A DNA stretch of 64,000 bases from an uncultured Acidobacteriota bacterium (GTDB taxonomy: Bacteria; Acidobacteriota; Terriglobia; Bryobacterales; Bryobacteraceae). Positions 53,968 through 62,477 of this stretch are shown here, one piece after another (within the stretch, counting starts at the first letter, position 1; each line of letters begins with the position of its first letter). The position numbers were made by a program, and so were the translations under genes. Location: the NCBI GenBank assembly GCA_902825945.1, contig CADECY010000019.1, forward strand, positions 1-64,000, given 5' to 3'. The notes beneath the pieces were generated by a model. The model was not told the DNA's origin. It did no database searches and worked only from the letters and a program-made list of their open reading frames with translations.

Positions 53968-56163
53968 ATGCAGCCGACACCAGATTCTCAACTGCCGGTT
54001 CCGCAGGGCCCCGCGCGCCTTCCCGCGCAACCCACCGGTCCGTTTTTGCTCGACAGCGGAGGGGAAGGTCCGGCTGTTCCCCTGACCCACTACATCTGGC
54101 TGATTCGCCGGTCGTTCAAGAAGATTGCCGTGTTCGTACTCGCGGTGCTCGCGGCGACAATCGTGGTCACCTACCGGATGACCCCAGTCTACGAAGCCAC
54201 CGTGACTCTCGATGTGGACCGGCGCGGCCGCACCGACGTGCTGGGGCGTGACTCGGGCCCCATCTCGCCCATCGACTCCGATCAGTTCCTCGCTACCCAG
54301 GTCCGGCTGATCCAGTCCGACTCCGTGCTACGCCCGGTCGCCGACAACTTCCGTCTGCTCGAAAGGCCCGAGGAGCAGATCGACAAGACAGCGGAAGATC
54401 GTTCCAAGAACGCGGATTCGCCTGTTCTGCTGAAGGGCCTGCGTGTCGTGCGTCCACCGAACACGTATTTGCTCATGGTGAGCTATCGTTCAACGGACCG
54501 CCGTCTGGCCGCCGATGTGGCCAACGCCATCGCGCAGTCGTACCTCGAACACACCTACCGCATCCGCTACAAGGAAGCCGCCGGACTTTCGCGCTTCATG
54601 GAGAAGCAGCTCGAGGAACTGCGCACCAAGATGGAGCAGTCGAGCGGCGCGCTTGGAAAGTTCGAGCGCGAGTTGAACATCATTCAGCCCGAGGAGAAGA
54701 CCAACATCCTCGGTACGCGCTTGATCGATCTCAACTCCGAATACACACGGGCACAGTCGGATCGCGTAAAGAAGGAAGCGGCTTTCCGTTCGGTTGCCGA
54801 CGGCAATGTCGAAGCCGCCCAGGTTTCCTCGCAGCGCGAAGCGCTTCGCAAGCTGACCGACGATTTCAACGCCGCGCGCCAGCGTTTTGCCGAGGTGAAG
54901 ACGAAGTACGGCGTGAACCATCCCGAACACAAAGCGGCGTCCGCCCATCTCGAAGAGATCCGCCAACAGCTCGAATCCACGCAGTCGAGCATCCGGAAGC
55001 GCGTAGAGGTCGAATTCCGCGAGGCCGAGAGCCGCGAGAAAGCCTTCGAAGGCGCTGTCGCCGATACCAAGAAAGAGCTGGACAGGTTGAACTCGCGCTC
55101 GTTTCAGTATCAGAACCTGAAGCGCGAGGCCGAAGGCGACAAGAAGCTCTACGAAGAACTGCTGCGCCGCATCAAGGAAGAGACGATCAACTCGAGCTTC
55201 CAGAGCAATTCGATCCGCGTCGCCGATCCGGCGCGTCCGGCGCGCAAGCCGGTAACTCCCAATGTCCCGCTGAACCTCGCCCTGGCCGCGATCTTTTCGA
55301 CAATCCTCGCGGTGGGCAGCGTGATCCTGCATGACGTGCTCGACGACACGGTGCGCGAGCCGGAGGACGTCGCGCGCACCTTCGGAACCGACGTGATCGG
55401 TTCGCTGCCGCAGGTCAAGCAGTGGCAGGAGCAGACGATCGCGCTCTCGGCACCCGGCGGGCTTACGCACGTTTCCACCAGCAGCCAGTTGAGTGCCTAC
55501 GAAGAGGCGATCCGCAGTCTTCGAAATTCGATTCTGTTGAAAGACTTCGAACGCCGGGTGCGGACGCTCATGTTCACGTCGAGCACGCCTTCGGAGGGCA
55601 AGTCCACCGCGGCGACTCATCTTGCGGTCGCGCACGCGATGGCGAACCATCGCACGCTGCTGATCGATGGTGATTTGCGCCGTCCCACGGTCCATCAACG
55701 CTTTGGCGTTGAGAATTCACGAGGGCTCTCCGATGTGCTCATCGAGCGTGCCTCGTGGCGCGAGATGGTGACTGAAACGAGCGTGGCCCCCGGCTTGAAG
55801 ATCCTCACCGCAGGTCCGGCATCCCCACGGAAAGCAGCGGATTTCCTCGGGCCCTGCCTGTCGCAGATCCTCGAAGAAGCCTACGCCGACTACGACCTCA
55901 TCATCCTCGACGCTCCACCGTTGCTCGGATTCCCGGAATGCCTGCAGATGGCGGCCGCGGTCGATGGCGTGGTGATCGTGGCCAAGGCCGGTGAAACCAG
56001 CCGCAAGGGCGTGGCCACCGTGGTAACCACGCTCGAGCGGATCGGGGCCAATATCCTGGGCGTGGTGCTCAACCACGTGCATCAGAAGATCAGCGACACC
56101 TATTACTATTACGGTTACTACGGCAAATACCACGGCCACTACTACGGCCGTCCCAAGGCGTAA
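53968..56163 (+). CDS. Wzz-BY-kinase: polysaccharide co-polymerase with tyrosine autokinase
   Basis: 731 residues. A Pro-rich cytoplasmic head is followed by a membrane helix near 52-70, a Wzz-type periplasmic domain (VYEATVTLDVDRRG), and long coiled coils (about 200-400). A GNVR-like end and second helix near 430-450 come next. The cytoplasmic P-loop tyrosine kinase has Walker A SSTPSEGKST near 537-546, A' LLIDGDLRRP and Walker B YDLIILDAPPLLG. The tail is a tyrosine cluster (DTYYYYGYYGKYHGHYYG) with ten Tyr in its last 25 residues, the usual autophosphorylation site. It controls chain length and export of exopolysaccharide. No wza or wzy gene is adjacent. Confidence 0.94.
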   Translation: MQPTPDSQLPVPQGPARLPAQPTGPFLLDSGGEGPAVPLTHYIWLIRRSFKKIAVFVLAVLAATIVVTYRMTPVYEATVTLDVDRRGRTDVLGRDSGPISPIDSDQFLATQVRLIQSDSVLRPVADNFRLLERPEEQIDKTAEDRSKNADSPVLLKGLRVVRPPNTYLLMVSYRSTDRRLAADVANAIAQSYLEHTYRIRYKEAAGLSRFMEKQLEELRTKMEQSSGALGKFERELNIIQPEEKTNILGTRLIDLNSEYTRAQSDRVKKEAAFRSVADGNVEAAQVSSQREALRKLTDDFNAARQRFAEVKTKYGVNHPEHKAASAHLEEIRQQLESTQSSIRKRVEVEFREAESREKAFEGAVADTKKELDRLNSRSFQYQNLKREAEGDKKLYEELLRRIKEETINSSFQSNSIRVADPARPARKPVTPNVPLNLALAAIFSTILAVGSVILHDVLDDTVREPEDVARTFGTDVIGSLPQVKQWQEQTIALSAPGGLTHVSTSSQLSAYEEAIRSLRNSILLKDFERRVRTLMFTSSTPSEGKSTAATHLAVAHAMANHRTLLIDGDLRRPTVHQRFGVENSRGLSDVLIERASWREMVTETSVAPGLKILTAGPASPRKAADFLGPCLSQILEEAYADYDLIILDAPPLLGFPECLQMAAAVDGVVIVAKAGETSRKGVATVVTTLERIGANILGVVLNHVHQKISDTYYYYGYYGKYHGHYYGRPKA

Positions 56164-56436
56164 ACCGCTACCGGACCCCGTCCCTCCGCGATCCAGCGAG
56201 TAAGGCCGACAGCCTCCGCGCCCTCCCTCGAGACTAGAGGAGCCTTCGTCTCCGGCCGCTGCGTGACGGAAGGGCCCAGTGAAATCCACGAACTCCCTGA
56301 CATGACGAAGCACGGCGCTACAGCTTCGGCTTTGCCGCGGTCGATCGGCCCACGATTCTGGGCACTCGAGCCACGCCAAGATCCGCCGGCCTCCAGGCGG
56401 TGGAAGCTCCATCGCCGCGCGAAACAAGACGGCGAT

Positions 56437-58119
56437 TTACGCCGACGCCATCTTGATCAGTTGTTCGGCGTGTTTGACGGCTTCCGGTGTCAAGGTCTGG
56501 CCGGACAACATACGCGCGATTTCGCGGGCGCGATCCTTCGAAGAAAGCTCCTCAATGCTCGTGGAGGTCCGGCCGGCGGTCTCGCGCTTCTCGACGCGAT
56601 AGTGATGGTCGGCGAATCCAGCCACCTGAGCCAAATGCGTCACGCACAGGAGTTGGCTGCCCTTGGCGAGTTTCTTCAGCCGGCGTCCCACCGCCTCCGC
56701 CGTCGCGCCGCCGATTCCGCTGTCCACTTCGTCGAACACCATCGTGCGCGTGGATCCGGCCGCTGGCTTGTTTTCCTTCGCGGTGACGCACGTCTTGAGC
56801 GAAAGCGCCAGGCGGGACAGTTCGCCACCCGAGGCGATCTTGTCGAGCGGCTTCGGTTCCTCGCCCGTATTGGGCGAAAGCAGGAAACGAACTTGATCGG
56901 AGCCGTGCGCCGACCACTCGGCCGGACGCAACTCCACTTGGAACACGGTTCCGCCCATCGCCACTTCGGCGAGTTCGGCTTGCACCGTCTTTTCGAGCGC
57001 CTTGGCGCCCTTGCGCCGGATTGCGCTCAGTTCGGCGGCGGACCTCTCATAGGCCGCCGCGGCGGTCTCGAGTTCCTTCGCCAGTTCCGCCTTGCGCTCG
57101 GCCGCGTTCTCGACCGAGGAAAGCTTGGCGCGAACATCCTCGAGGAAAGCGATGATCTCTTCCACCGATCCGCCGTATTTGCGCTTCAGCTTCTCGATCG
57201 CGGCGAGGCGCGACTCGACCCGTTCGAGACGGTCCGGATCGGCTTCGAGCGAGCCGATGTATCCGCGCAGCGAGTGCGCGGCTTCTTCAATCGCGATCTC
57301 GGCTGGCTTCAGCGCGTCGAGCATTTCGGCGGATGCGGGGTCGATCTTGGAGAGTTCCTCGAGACGCCGCCTTGCCTGGCGCACTTGCGCGAGCGCGGCG
57401 CCTGGAGAATCGTAGAGCGCGCCGTACGCCCCTTCGGCGTTCTCCTGGAGGCGCGTTGTGTTGAGCAGGACACGGCGTTCGGCTTCGAGTTGCGCGTCCT
57501 CGCCCGGTTTGAGCGACACTTCCTCGATCTCCCGTTTCTGGAAACTCCACAGGTCGGCAAGGCGGAGCTTCTCCTGTTCGCCGCGTTCCATCTCAGTGAT
57601 CTCGCGGCGAACCGCGTGCCAGGTGCGAAAAGCGGCACCGGCCCGCGCGACTGACGACTCCCCGCTCGCGAACCCATCGAGCATCTCGAGTTGCGTCACG
57701 GCCGAAAACAGAAGCTGCTGATCGTGTTGTCCGTGGATATCGCCGAGATGCGGCGCGATCTCCTTGAGCAGCGCGGCGCTGACGGGGCGGCTACCGATGA
57801 AGGCGCGCGACTTGCCCGACGATTGGATCTCGCGCTCGAGCAGGAGTTCGCCATCCTCGAGTTCGACGCCGTTGGACTCGAGCAGACCGCGAAACGCGGG
57901 GGTGGAAGGCGCTTCGAAGATGCCCGAGATGCGGGCCCGGTCCGAGCCGGTGCGGACGACTTCTGAAGACGCGCGTCCGCCGAACAGGAGTCCGAGCGCG
58001 TCCACGACAATCGACTTGCCGCTGCCGGTCTCACCAGTGAGCAGATTCAAGCCACGGTGAAATCGAACCCGAATCCGTTCGACGACGGCGTAGTTCTCGA
58101 CCACGAGTTCGACGAGCAT
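56437..58119 (-). CDS. recN: DNA repair ATPase RecN
   Basis: 560 residues from ATG 58119, which begins the SMC-type domain (MLVELVVENYAVVERIRVRF). Walker A LLTGETGSGKSIVVDALGLL near 26-45, a coiled coil over about 160-390, the signature LASGGELSRLALSLK near 420-434, Walker B TMVFDEVDSGIGGATAEAVG near 452-471, and a His switch in LLCVTHLAQVAGFADHHY. RecN holds DNA ends during double-strand break repair. Divergent from tolQ. The 273-bp gap to the BY-kinase gene (56164-56436) contains only a weak CCGCC/GGCGG stem (56383-56400) and no gene I can support. Confidence 0.95.
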   Translation of the reverse strand: MLVELVVENYAVVERIRVRFHRGLNLLTGETGSGKSIVVDALGLLFGGRASSEVVRTGSDRARISGIFEAPSTPAFRGLLESNGVELEDGELLLEREIQSSGKSRAFIGSRPVSAALLKEIAPHLGDIHGQHDQQLLFSAVTQLEMLDGFASGESSVARAGAAFRTWHAVRREITEMERGEQEKLRLADLWSFQKREIEEVSLKPGEDAQLEAERRVLLNTTRLQENAEGAYGALYDSPGAALAQVRQARRRLEELSKIDPASAEMLDALKPAEIAIEEAAHSLRGYIGSLEADPDRLERVESRLAAIEKLKRKYGGSVEEIIAFLEDVRAKLSSVENAAERKAELAKELETAAAAYERSAAELSAIRRKGAKALEKTVQAELAEVAMGGTVFQVELRPAEWSAHGSDQVRFLLSPNTGEEPKPLDKIASGGELSRLALSLKTCVTAKENKPAAGSTRTMVFDEVDSGIGGATAEAVGRRLKKLAKGSQLLCVTHLAQVAGFADHHYRVEKRETAGRTSTSIEELSSKDRAREIARMLSGQTLTPEAVKHAEQLIKMASA

Positions 58120-58232
58120 CCGATCTTCGATTATACGAAACGGGGCAACCGCGCACGCTCGTCCATTCGCAATAGTTGGCCGCGCCGCGCGCCGGGACGG
58201 CGCGTGCCATGACAAGAATGTCGGTGTTGTTG

Positions 58233-58261
58233 CTGAAATTGTGATGTCATCACGCTATGAT
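58233..58261 (+). promoter_or_regulatory. Candidate tol operon promoter
   Basis: CTGAAA (58233-58238), 17 bp, TATGAT (58256-58261). Predicted start near 58268. Confidence 0.45.
58241..58253. promoter_or_regulatory. Palindromic operator candidate inside the tol promoter
   Basis: GTGATG-T-CATCAC, a perfect 6-1-6 inverted repeat located between the -35 and -10, the same design as at the TonB receptor (5031-5045) but with a different sequence. It lies in the recN-tolQ divergent gap. Confidence 0.5.
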
Positions 58262-58277
58262 GTTCCTTTAGCCCCCA

Positions 58278-58997
58278 ATGAGGCTGCGGCGGGCTTCCGC
58301 TCGTCGTGTGCTTCCTAGTACAAGGAGATCTCCCATTCTGCTCGCGCAGGTCGGCATCTGGGAGCTGGTTCAGCATGCCAAACCGCTCCCGATCGCGGTC
58401 ATGGTGTGCCTGATCGCCATCTCGATTCTTTCGCTCACGATCATCTTCTCCAAGTGGAAGTCGCTGAAAAGGGCCCAAGTGGACAATCGCGGATTCCTGC
58501 GCGCGTTCCGCAAGGCGGGCGCGCTGCCGGCGATTGCGACGCAAGTGCGGCAATTTCCACTTTGTCCGCTGGTTTCAGTGTTCGAATTCGGGTATGAGGA
58601 AGTGGACCGCCAGATCCGCTTGCGCGGCAAGCTGGGCAACTCGACCTCGGTGGAGCGGGCCTTGCAACTGGGCATCAGCGAGGAGCTGACCAAGCTCGAC
58701 AGAAACATGAACTGGCTCGCGACCGCCGCGAACATCTCGCCATTCATCGGACTGTTCGGGACGGTGTGGGGCATCATCGACGCCTTCACGGCGCTCGGCG
58801 CCGCGGGTTCGGCGAGCCTGCGCGTGGTGGCTCCGCCGATCGCCGAGGCGCTGATCGCGACGGCGCTGGGCCTGTTCGCCGCGATTCCTGCCGCGATCGC
58901 CTATAACTATTTCGGACATCAGGTGCGCGAGATCGGCACGCGGATGGACGACTTCACTCTCGAGTTCATCAACATGGCGGAACGAGGGGACGGCTGA
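58278..58997 (+). CDS. tolQ: TolQ proton channel subunit
   Basis: 239 residues from ATG 58278. The first about 20 residues (MRLRRASARRVLP) do not look like a TolQ start. The family-like N-terminus, LLAQVGIWELVQH, begins near 58338, where AAGGAG (58322-58327) is followed in frame by ATT (58335) and CTG (58338), so a rare start codon is possible. Three membrane helices: about 38-58, 150-172 and 186-208; NISPFIGLFGTVWGIIDAF and APPIAEALIATALGLFAAIPA are the MotA/TolQ/ExbB signatures. With TolR it uses the proton gradient to drive TolA and keep the outer membrane constricted during division. Confidence 0.92.
   Translation: MRLRRASARRVLPSTRRSPILLAQVGIWELVQHAKPLPIAVMVCLIAISILSLTIIFSKWKSLKRAQVDNRGFLRAFRKAGALPAIATQVRQFPLCPLVSVFEFGYEEVDRQIRLRGKLGNSTSVERALQLGISEELTKLDRNMNWLATAANISPFIGLFGTVWGIIDAFTALGAAGSASLRVVAPPIAEALIATALGLFAAIPAAIAYNYFGHQVREIGTRMDDFTLEFINMAERGDG
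58322..58327 (+). promoter_or_regulatory. Strong Shine-Dalgarno inside the annotated tolQ start region
   Basis: AAGGAG, 7 nt before an in-frame ATT and 10 nt before an in-frame CTG. It suggests that tolQ translation begins 19-20 codons after the first ATG. Confidence 0.45.
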
Positions 58998-58998
58998 G

Positions 58999-59424
58999 AT
59001 GGGCATCCAGGTCAGCGGTGGCGGCGGAGCGGGGCGCGGACGCGTTCGCGGTTCGGCGCCGATGGCGGAAATCAACATCATTCCGCTGGTGGACGTGACG
59101 CTGGTGTTGTTGATCATCTTCATGGTGACGGCGCAGGTGATGGAGTTCGGTCTGAACATCGAGGTGCCGAAAGTTTCCCAGACAAGGGCCTCGGCCGAAG
59201 AGTTGCCCGTGATCTCGATCACGAAGACGGGTGAACTGTATCTCCTCGACAAGCCGGTGAAACTGGTAGACCTTGCCGATGAACTGAAGAAGCGCTTCGC
59301 GGGGCAGAAGGCGGTTTACGTACGGGCCGACAAGGGCACCACATGGCAGCCCATCGCGACCGTGATTGCGCGCCTGGGCGCGGCCCAATTCGAAGTCCGG
59401 ATGGTCACGCAGGTCGGAAGCTGA
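58999..59424 (+). CDS. tolR: TolR/ExbD-family protein
   Basis: 141 residues. A Gly-rich cytoplasmic head is followed by AEINIIPLVDVTLVLLIIFMVTAQ, the membrane helix with the proton-carrying Asp (D32). The periplasmic domain has VPVISITKTGELYL-like strands (LPVISITKTGELYLLDKPV) and ends with ARLGAAQFEVRMVTQ. It forms the stator with TolQ. The TolQ stop is 1 nt upstream. Confidence 0.95.
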   Translation: MGIQVSGGGGAGRGRVRGSAPMAEINIIPLVDVTLVLLIIFMVTAQVMEFGLNIEVPKVSQTRASAEELPVISITKTGELYLLDKPVKLVDLADELKKRFAGQKAVYVRADKGTTWQPIATVIARLGAAQFEVRMVTQVGS

Positions 59425-59425
59425 T

Positions 59426-60211
59426 ATGCCGCACGTCGAGATCCTGGACCAGGAAGAATCGCTGCGAGGCCCGCTCCTCCAGTCGCTGGGCGTGCATTGC
59501 GGACTGTTGGCTTCGATCGTGGGTATTGCGATGTGGACCGGCGGCCCCGTGAACCCGTTCGGTGAACAGAATCCGGGCGCGGGCAGCGGTGCGGTGCAGG
59601 TGACGGCGGCGTCGATTCCGATTCCCAACCGGAGCCCGCGAGTGAATGAGGTCGCCAACGATACCGAGTCGATGGTGCGGGCTCGCCGGCAGCCTCAGCC
59701 GGTGAAGCCGCGGATCGATGATGAAGGACTCGCGATCGATCGCAAGGCGCGCAAGCAGCCGAAGAAGAGGCTCGACCTCAACAAGTACGCGCAGAATCGC
59801 GAGCGAGAGCGGGAAGAAGAAGAAAACCAGCTCTCCAGCGATACGGGCGCGCGTGCCAGTTCCCCAATCTTCGCCATGCCCGGCGGCGGGCAGATCGGCA
59901 CGGGTCCGAACGCACCGATGGGTGGACGCTTCGGAGCCTACATCGCGGCAGTGCAGCAATGTGTCGGAAGGAAGTTTCGTGAGCAGGGCGTGGCTACCTC
60001 GTCTCGCGTGAATCAGGCGGCCATCGTGCGGTTCGACATCCAGCGGAACGGCAACGTGCGTACCGCATCCATTCAGCAAACGAGCGGCAATCTCGATGTG
60101 GACCGCGCCAGTCAGCGCGCGGTGCTCGATTGCTCGCCCTTCCCAACGTTGCCGCCAGCGTTCGAGCGGAACGAGGCAACGATCGAGTTTTGGTTCGAGT
60201 TCAAAAAATGA
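59426..60211 (+). CDS. tolA: TolA/TonB-like energy transducer
   Basis: 261 residues from ATG 59426, 1 nt after tolR. A membrane helix near 20-38 follows a short head. The middle is a charged linker (KARKQPKKRLDLNKYAQNREREREEEENQ). The C-terminal domain (about 165-261) is TolA/TonB-like: FGAYIAAVQQCVGRKFREQG, IVRFDIQRNGNVRTASI, DVDRASQRAVLDCSPFPTLP, TIEFWFEFKK. Two Cys there could form a disulfide. It is short for TolA. It should carry energy from TolQR to TolB/Pal. The tolB start overlaps its stop by ATGA. Confidence 0.88.
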   Translation: MPHVEILDQEESLRGPLLQSLGVHCGLLASIVGIAMWTGGPVNPFGEQNPGAGSGAVQVTAASIPIPNRSPRVNEVANDTESMVRARRQPQPVKPRIDDEGLAIDRKARKQPKKRLDLNKYAQNREREREEEENQLSSDTGARASSPIFAMPGGGQIGTGPNAPMGGRFGAYIAAVQQCVGRKFREQGVATSSRVNQAAIVRFDIQRNGNVRTASIQQTSGNLDVDRASQRAVLDCSPFPTLPPAFERNEATIEFWFEFKK

Positions 60212-61557
60212 AGCACCTCTACCTCCCCCTGGTATTGCTCGCCGCTCCGGCTACGTTCGCGCAACGCAACGCCGATGCGATTCTTCGCGAGACGTTCGAG
60301 AATCTGCCGAAGATCGCTGTTCCCGCCATGCGGGGTTCAGGCGACGCGCAGAATCAGATGGCTGTTTTCAACGAGACTCTTTGGAAGGATCTCGAAACGT
60401 GTGGCTACTTCCGCATGGCCGCCATGAGCAACTATCCGCGAGAGACTCCGCAACAGCCCTCCGACTTCAAGCCGCCTCGCGGAACTGAACGTCAGGGTCC
60501 ATGGCTCACCGACTGGACCACGCCTGAGGTCGAAGCCGACTGGCTCACCATCGGCTACACGCAGATCCAGAACAATCGCATGGTGCTGTTCGGGTGGCTC
60601 TACAATGTTCGGCAAGCCGATCTTCAGAACGCGCAGAGCTTCGGCAAAATCTACTTCGCCGATTTGAACGCATCGGGCGCGCGCAAGCTCGCGCACGAGT
60701 TCGCCGCCGACATCATCCGCAAGTTCGGCGGCACGCCGCTGTTCGGATCGAAGCTCTACTTCACGTCCAACCGGAGCGGCGCCAAAGAGATCTACGTGAT
60801 GGAGTATGATGGCAGCGAGCAAAAGCAGTTGACGCGAGAGGGCAACATCTCGAATTTCGCCGCAGTGTCGCCGGATGGGACGCGCATGGCGTTCACCAGT
60901 TTTCCGCGCGGCAATGCGTCGATTCTGATGATGTCGCTCGAGACGGGCCGCAAGCTCCCCTTCTACAACCAGCGCGCATCGACCAACGCCTCGCCCGAGT
61001 TCACACCGGATGGCTCGAAGATCCTGTTCGGGTCGACGGCGGCGGGGATTCAGCAGATCTACTCATCCAACCTCGATGGATCCGGGATCAAGCGGGTGAC
61101 GTTTTCTCCGTCCGTCGAGACCGAGCCGAAAGTCAACCCCAAGACGGGTAGTGAAATTATTTTTACATCTGGCCGCTCAGGGCCGCCGCAAATATATAAA
61201 ATGAACATGGACGGAGCTGCCGTTGACCGCCTCACCAACGGTGAGGGCGAGGCTGTCAATCCCGCATGGCATCCCACTGGACAACTGATCGCCTTCAGCT
61301 GGACCGGCGGGCCAGACCCCGGCACCCGAAATATCTTCATCATGGACGTTGCGTCAAAGACGATCGTACAGCTCACGCATGGCGCGGGCCGTAACGAGAA
61401 CCCCTCGTTCTCTCCGGACGGCCGGCACCTCGTGTATCAATACACAGCGCCGGGCGCGCGGCGGAGCCAGATCTTCACGATGCTCGCCAATGGACAGCAG
61501 GTCAAGCAGCTCACCACGCTCGGGGCCAATGAAGAGCCCGTGTGGAGCAAAAATTGA
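60208..61557 (+). CDS. tolB: TolB periplasmic propeller protein
   Basis: 449 residues from ATG 60208. Signal peptide MKHLYLPLVLLAAPATFAQ. The N-terminal alpha/beta domain (about 20-190) contains LWKDLETCGYFRM. The C-terminal six-bladed propeller shows repeats such as KLYFTSNRSGAKEIYVMEYD, AAVSPDGTRMAFTSFPRG and NPSFSPDGRHLVYQY. TolB links TolA to Pal. One AT-rich patch (61150-61200) is atypical but in frame. Confidence 0.95.
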   Translation: MKHLYLPLVLLAAPATFAQRNADAILRETFENLPKIAVPAMRGSGDAQNQMAVFNETLWKDLETCGYFRMAAMSNYPRETPQQPSDFKPPRGTERQGPWLTDWTTPEVEADWLTIGYTQIQNNRMVLFGWLYNVRQADLQNAQSFGKIYFADLNASGARKLAHEFAADIIRKFGGTPLFGSKLYFTSNRSGAKEIYVMEYDGSEQKQLTREGNISNFAAVSPDGTRMAFTSFPRGNASILMMSLETGRKLPFYNQRASTNASPEFTPDGSKILFGSTAAGIQQIYSSNLDGSGIKRVTFSPSVETEPKVNPKTGSEIIFTSGRSGPPQIYKMNMDGAAVDRLTNGEGEAVNPAWHPTGQLIAFSWTGGPDPGTRNIFIMDVASKTIVQLTHGAGRNENPSFSPDGRHLVYQYTAPGARRSQIFTMLANGQQVKQLTTLGANEEPVWSKN

Positions 61558-61604
61558 TGAAAAGGACTTCGCAGTATCGGAAACAAGGAGGGACACCTCG
61601 TCTC

Positions 61605-62390
61605 ATGAGTAAACGAAACATACATCTAACTCTGCTCGCTTTCGCCCTAATCCTCTTCTCTGCTGGTTGCAAGAAGAAGGCTCCCGCGCCGCCGCCGCCA
61701 CCACCCCCACCGCCGGCTGAAAAGCCCGCGCCCAAGCCGCAACCTCCGGCCATCGCATCGTTCACGGCCGAACCGTCGTCGGTCCAGCGCGGCCAGGGCG
61801 TCACCTTGCGGTGGAACGTCACCAACGCCGACAATATCACGATCGAGCCCGGCGTGGGCACCGTTGCCGCCAGCGGTTCCCGCCAGGTGTTCCCGAATGA
61901 GTCCACCGTGTATACGATCCGCGCCAGCGGACCCGGTGGCTCGGCGTCCGGTACGGCGCGCGTCAGCGTCACCGAACCGCCGCCTCCGCCTCCGCCTCCG
62001 CCTCCGGCCACTGCGCCGAGGAGGAGCCTCCAGGAGCGGCTGGAATCGGAAGTCTCCGACATCTACTTCAACTACGACAAGTACGATGTTCGCGAAGACG
62101 CCCGCTCCACGCTGACCCGCAACGCGGATGCGCTGAAGGCGATCTTCAGCGACTTCCCGGGCTCGGTGGTCACGATCGAAGGCCACTGCGACGAGCGCGG
62201 CTCGGCCGAGTATAACCTCGGACTGGGCGACCGGCGCAGCTCCTCGACGAAGGATTTCCTGATCCAACTCGGCGTTCCCGCCGACCGTGTGAAGACGGTC
62301 AGCTATGGCAAGGAACGTCCGCAGTGCCAGGACGCCAACGAGGAGTGCTACCAGAAGAATCGCCGTTCGCACTTCGTGGCCGGCCAGTAA
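61605..62390 (+). CDS. pal: Pal lipoprotein with an inserted Ig-like domain
   Basis: 261 residues from ATG 61605, 12 nt after AGGAGGG (61586-61592); an upstream ATG at 61557 is possible. Lipobox LFSAGC with Cys22 as lipid anchor. A polyproline run leads to an Ig-like domain (about 50-125: IASFTAEPSSVQRGQGVTLRWNV...STVYTIRASGPGGSASGTARV), a second polyproline run, and the OmpA-type peptidoglycan domain (about 150-261: VTIEGHCDERGSAEYNLGLGDRR; RRSHFV). Typical Pal proteins lack the Ig-like module. It binds peptidoglycan and TolB at the outer membrane. Confidence 0.93.
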   Translation: MSKRNIHLTLLAFALILFSAGCKKKAPAPPPPPPPPPAEKPAPKPQPPAIASFTAEPSSVQRGQGVTLRWNVTNADNITIEPGVGTVAASGSRQVFPNESTVYTIRASGPGGSASGTARVSVTEPPPPPPPPPPATAPRRSLQERLESEVSDIYFNYDKYDVREDARSTLTRNADALKAIFSDFPGSVVTIEGHCDERGSAEYNLGLGDRRSSSTKDFLIQLGVPADRVKTVSYGKERPQCQDANEECYQKNRRSHFVAGQ

Positions 62391-62406
62391 TTCGGCGGTA
62401 GCAGCG

Positions 62407-62464
62407 AAAAAAAAGAGGCCGGGGCGCGGCCCCACCGGTTGGTGGGGCCGCCCCCGGTCTTTTA
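62407..62464 (+). terminator. Strong terminator/attenuator hairpin between pal and cpoB
   Basis: A 17-bp GC-rich stem with one bulged C (62419-62436 with 62441-62457) and a GGTT loop is followed by TCTTTT and preceded by an eight-base A-tract, so it can terminate in both directions. The cpoB ATG is only 13 nt after the U-tract. Confidence 0.88.
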
Positions 62465-62477
62465 TATTGGAAATAGC

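Noticed and set aside
56164..56436. Possible gene or small RNA between the BY-kinase and recN
   Set aside because: Only a weak 5-bp stem (56383-56400) and antisense frames of recN are present; nothing supports a gene.
61680..62010. CCG/CCT runs as microsatellites
   Set aside because: They encode the polyproline arms of Pal with mixed codons and keep the reading frame.
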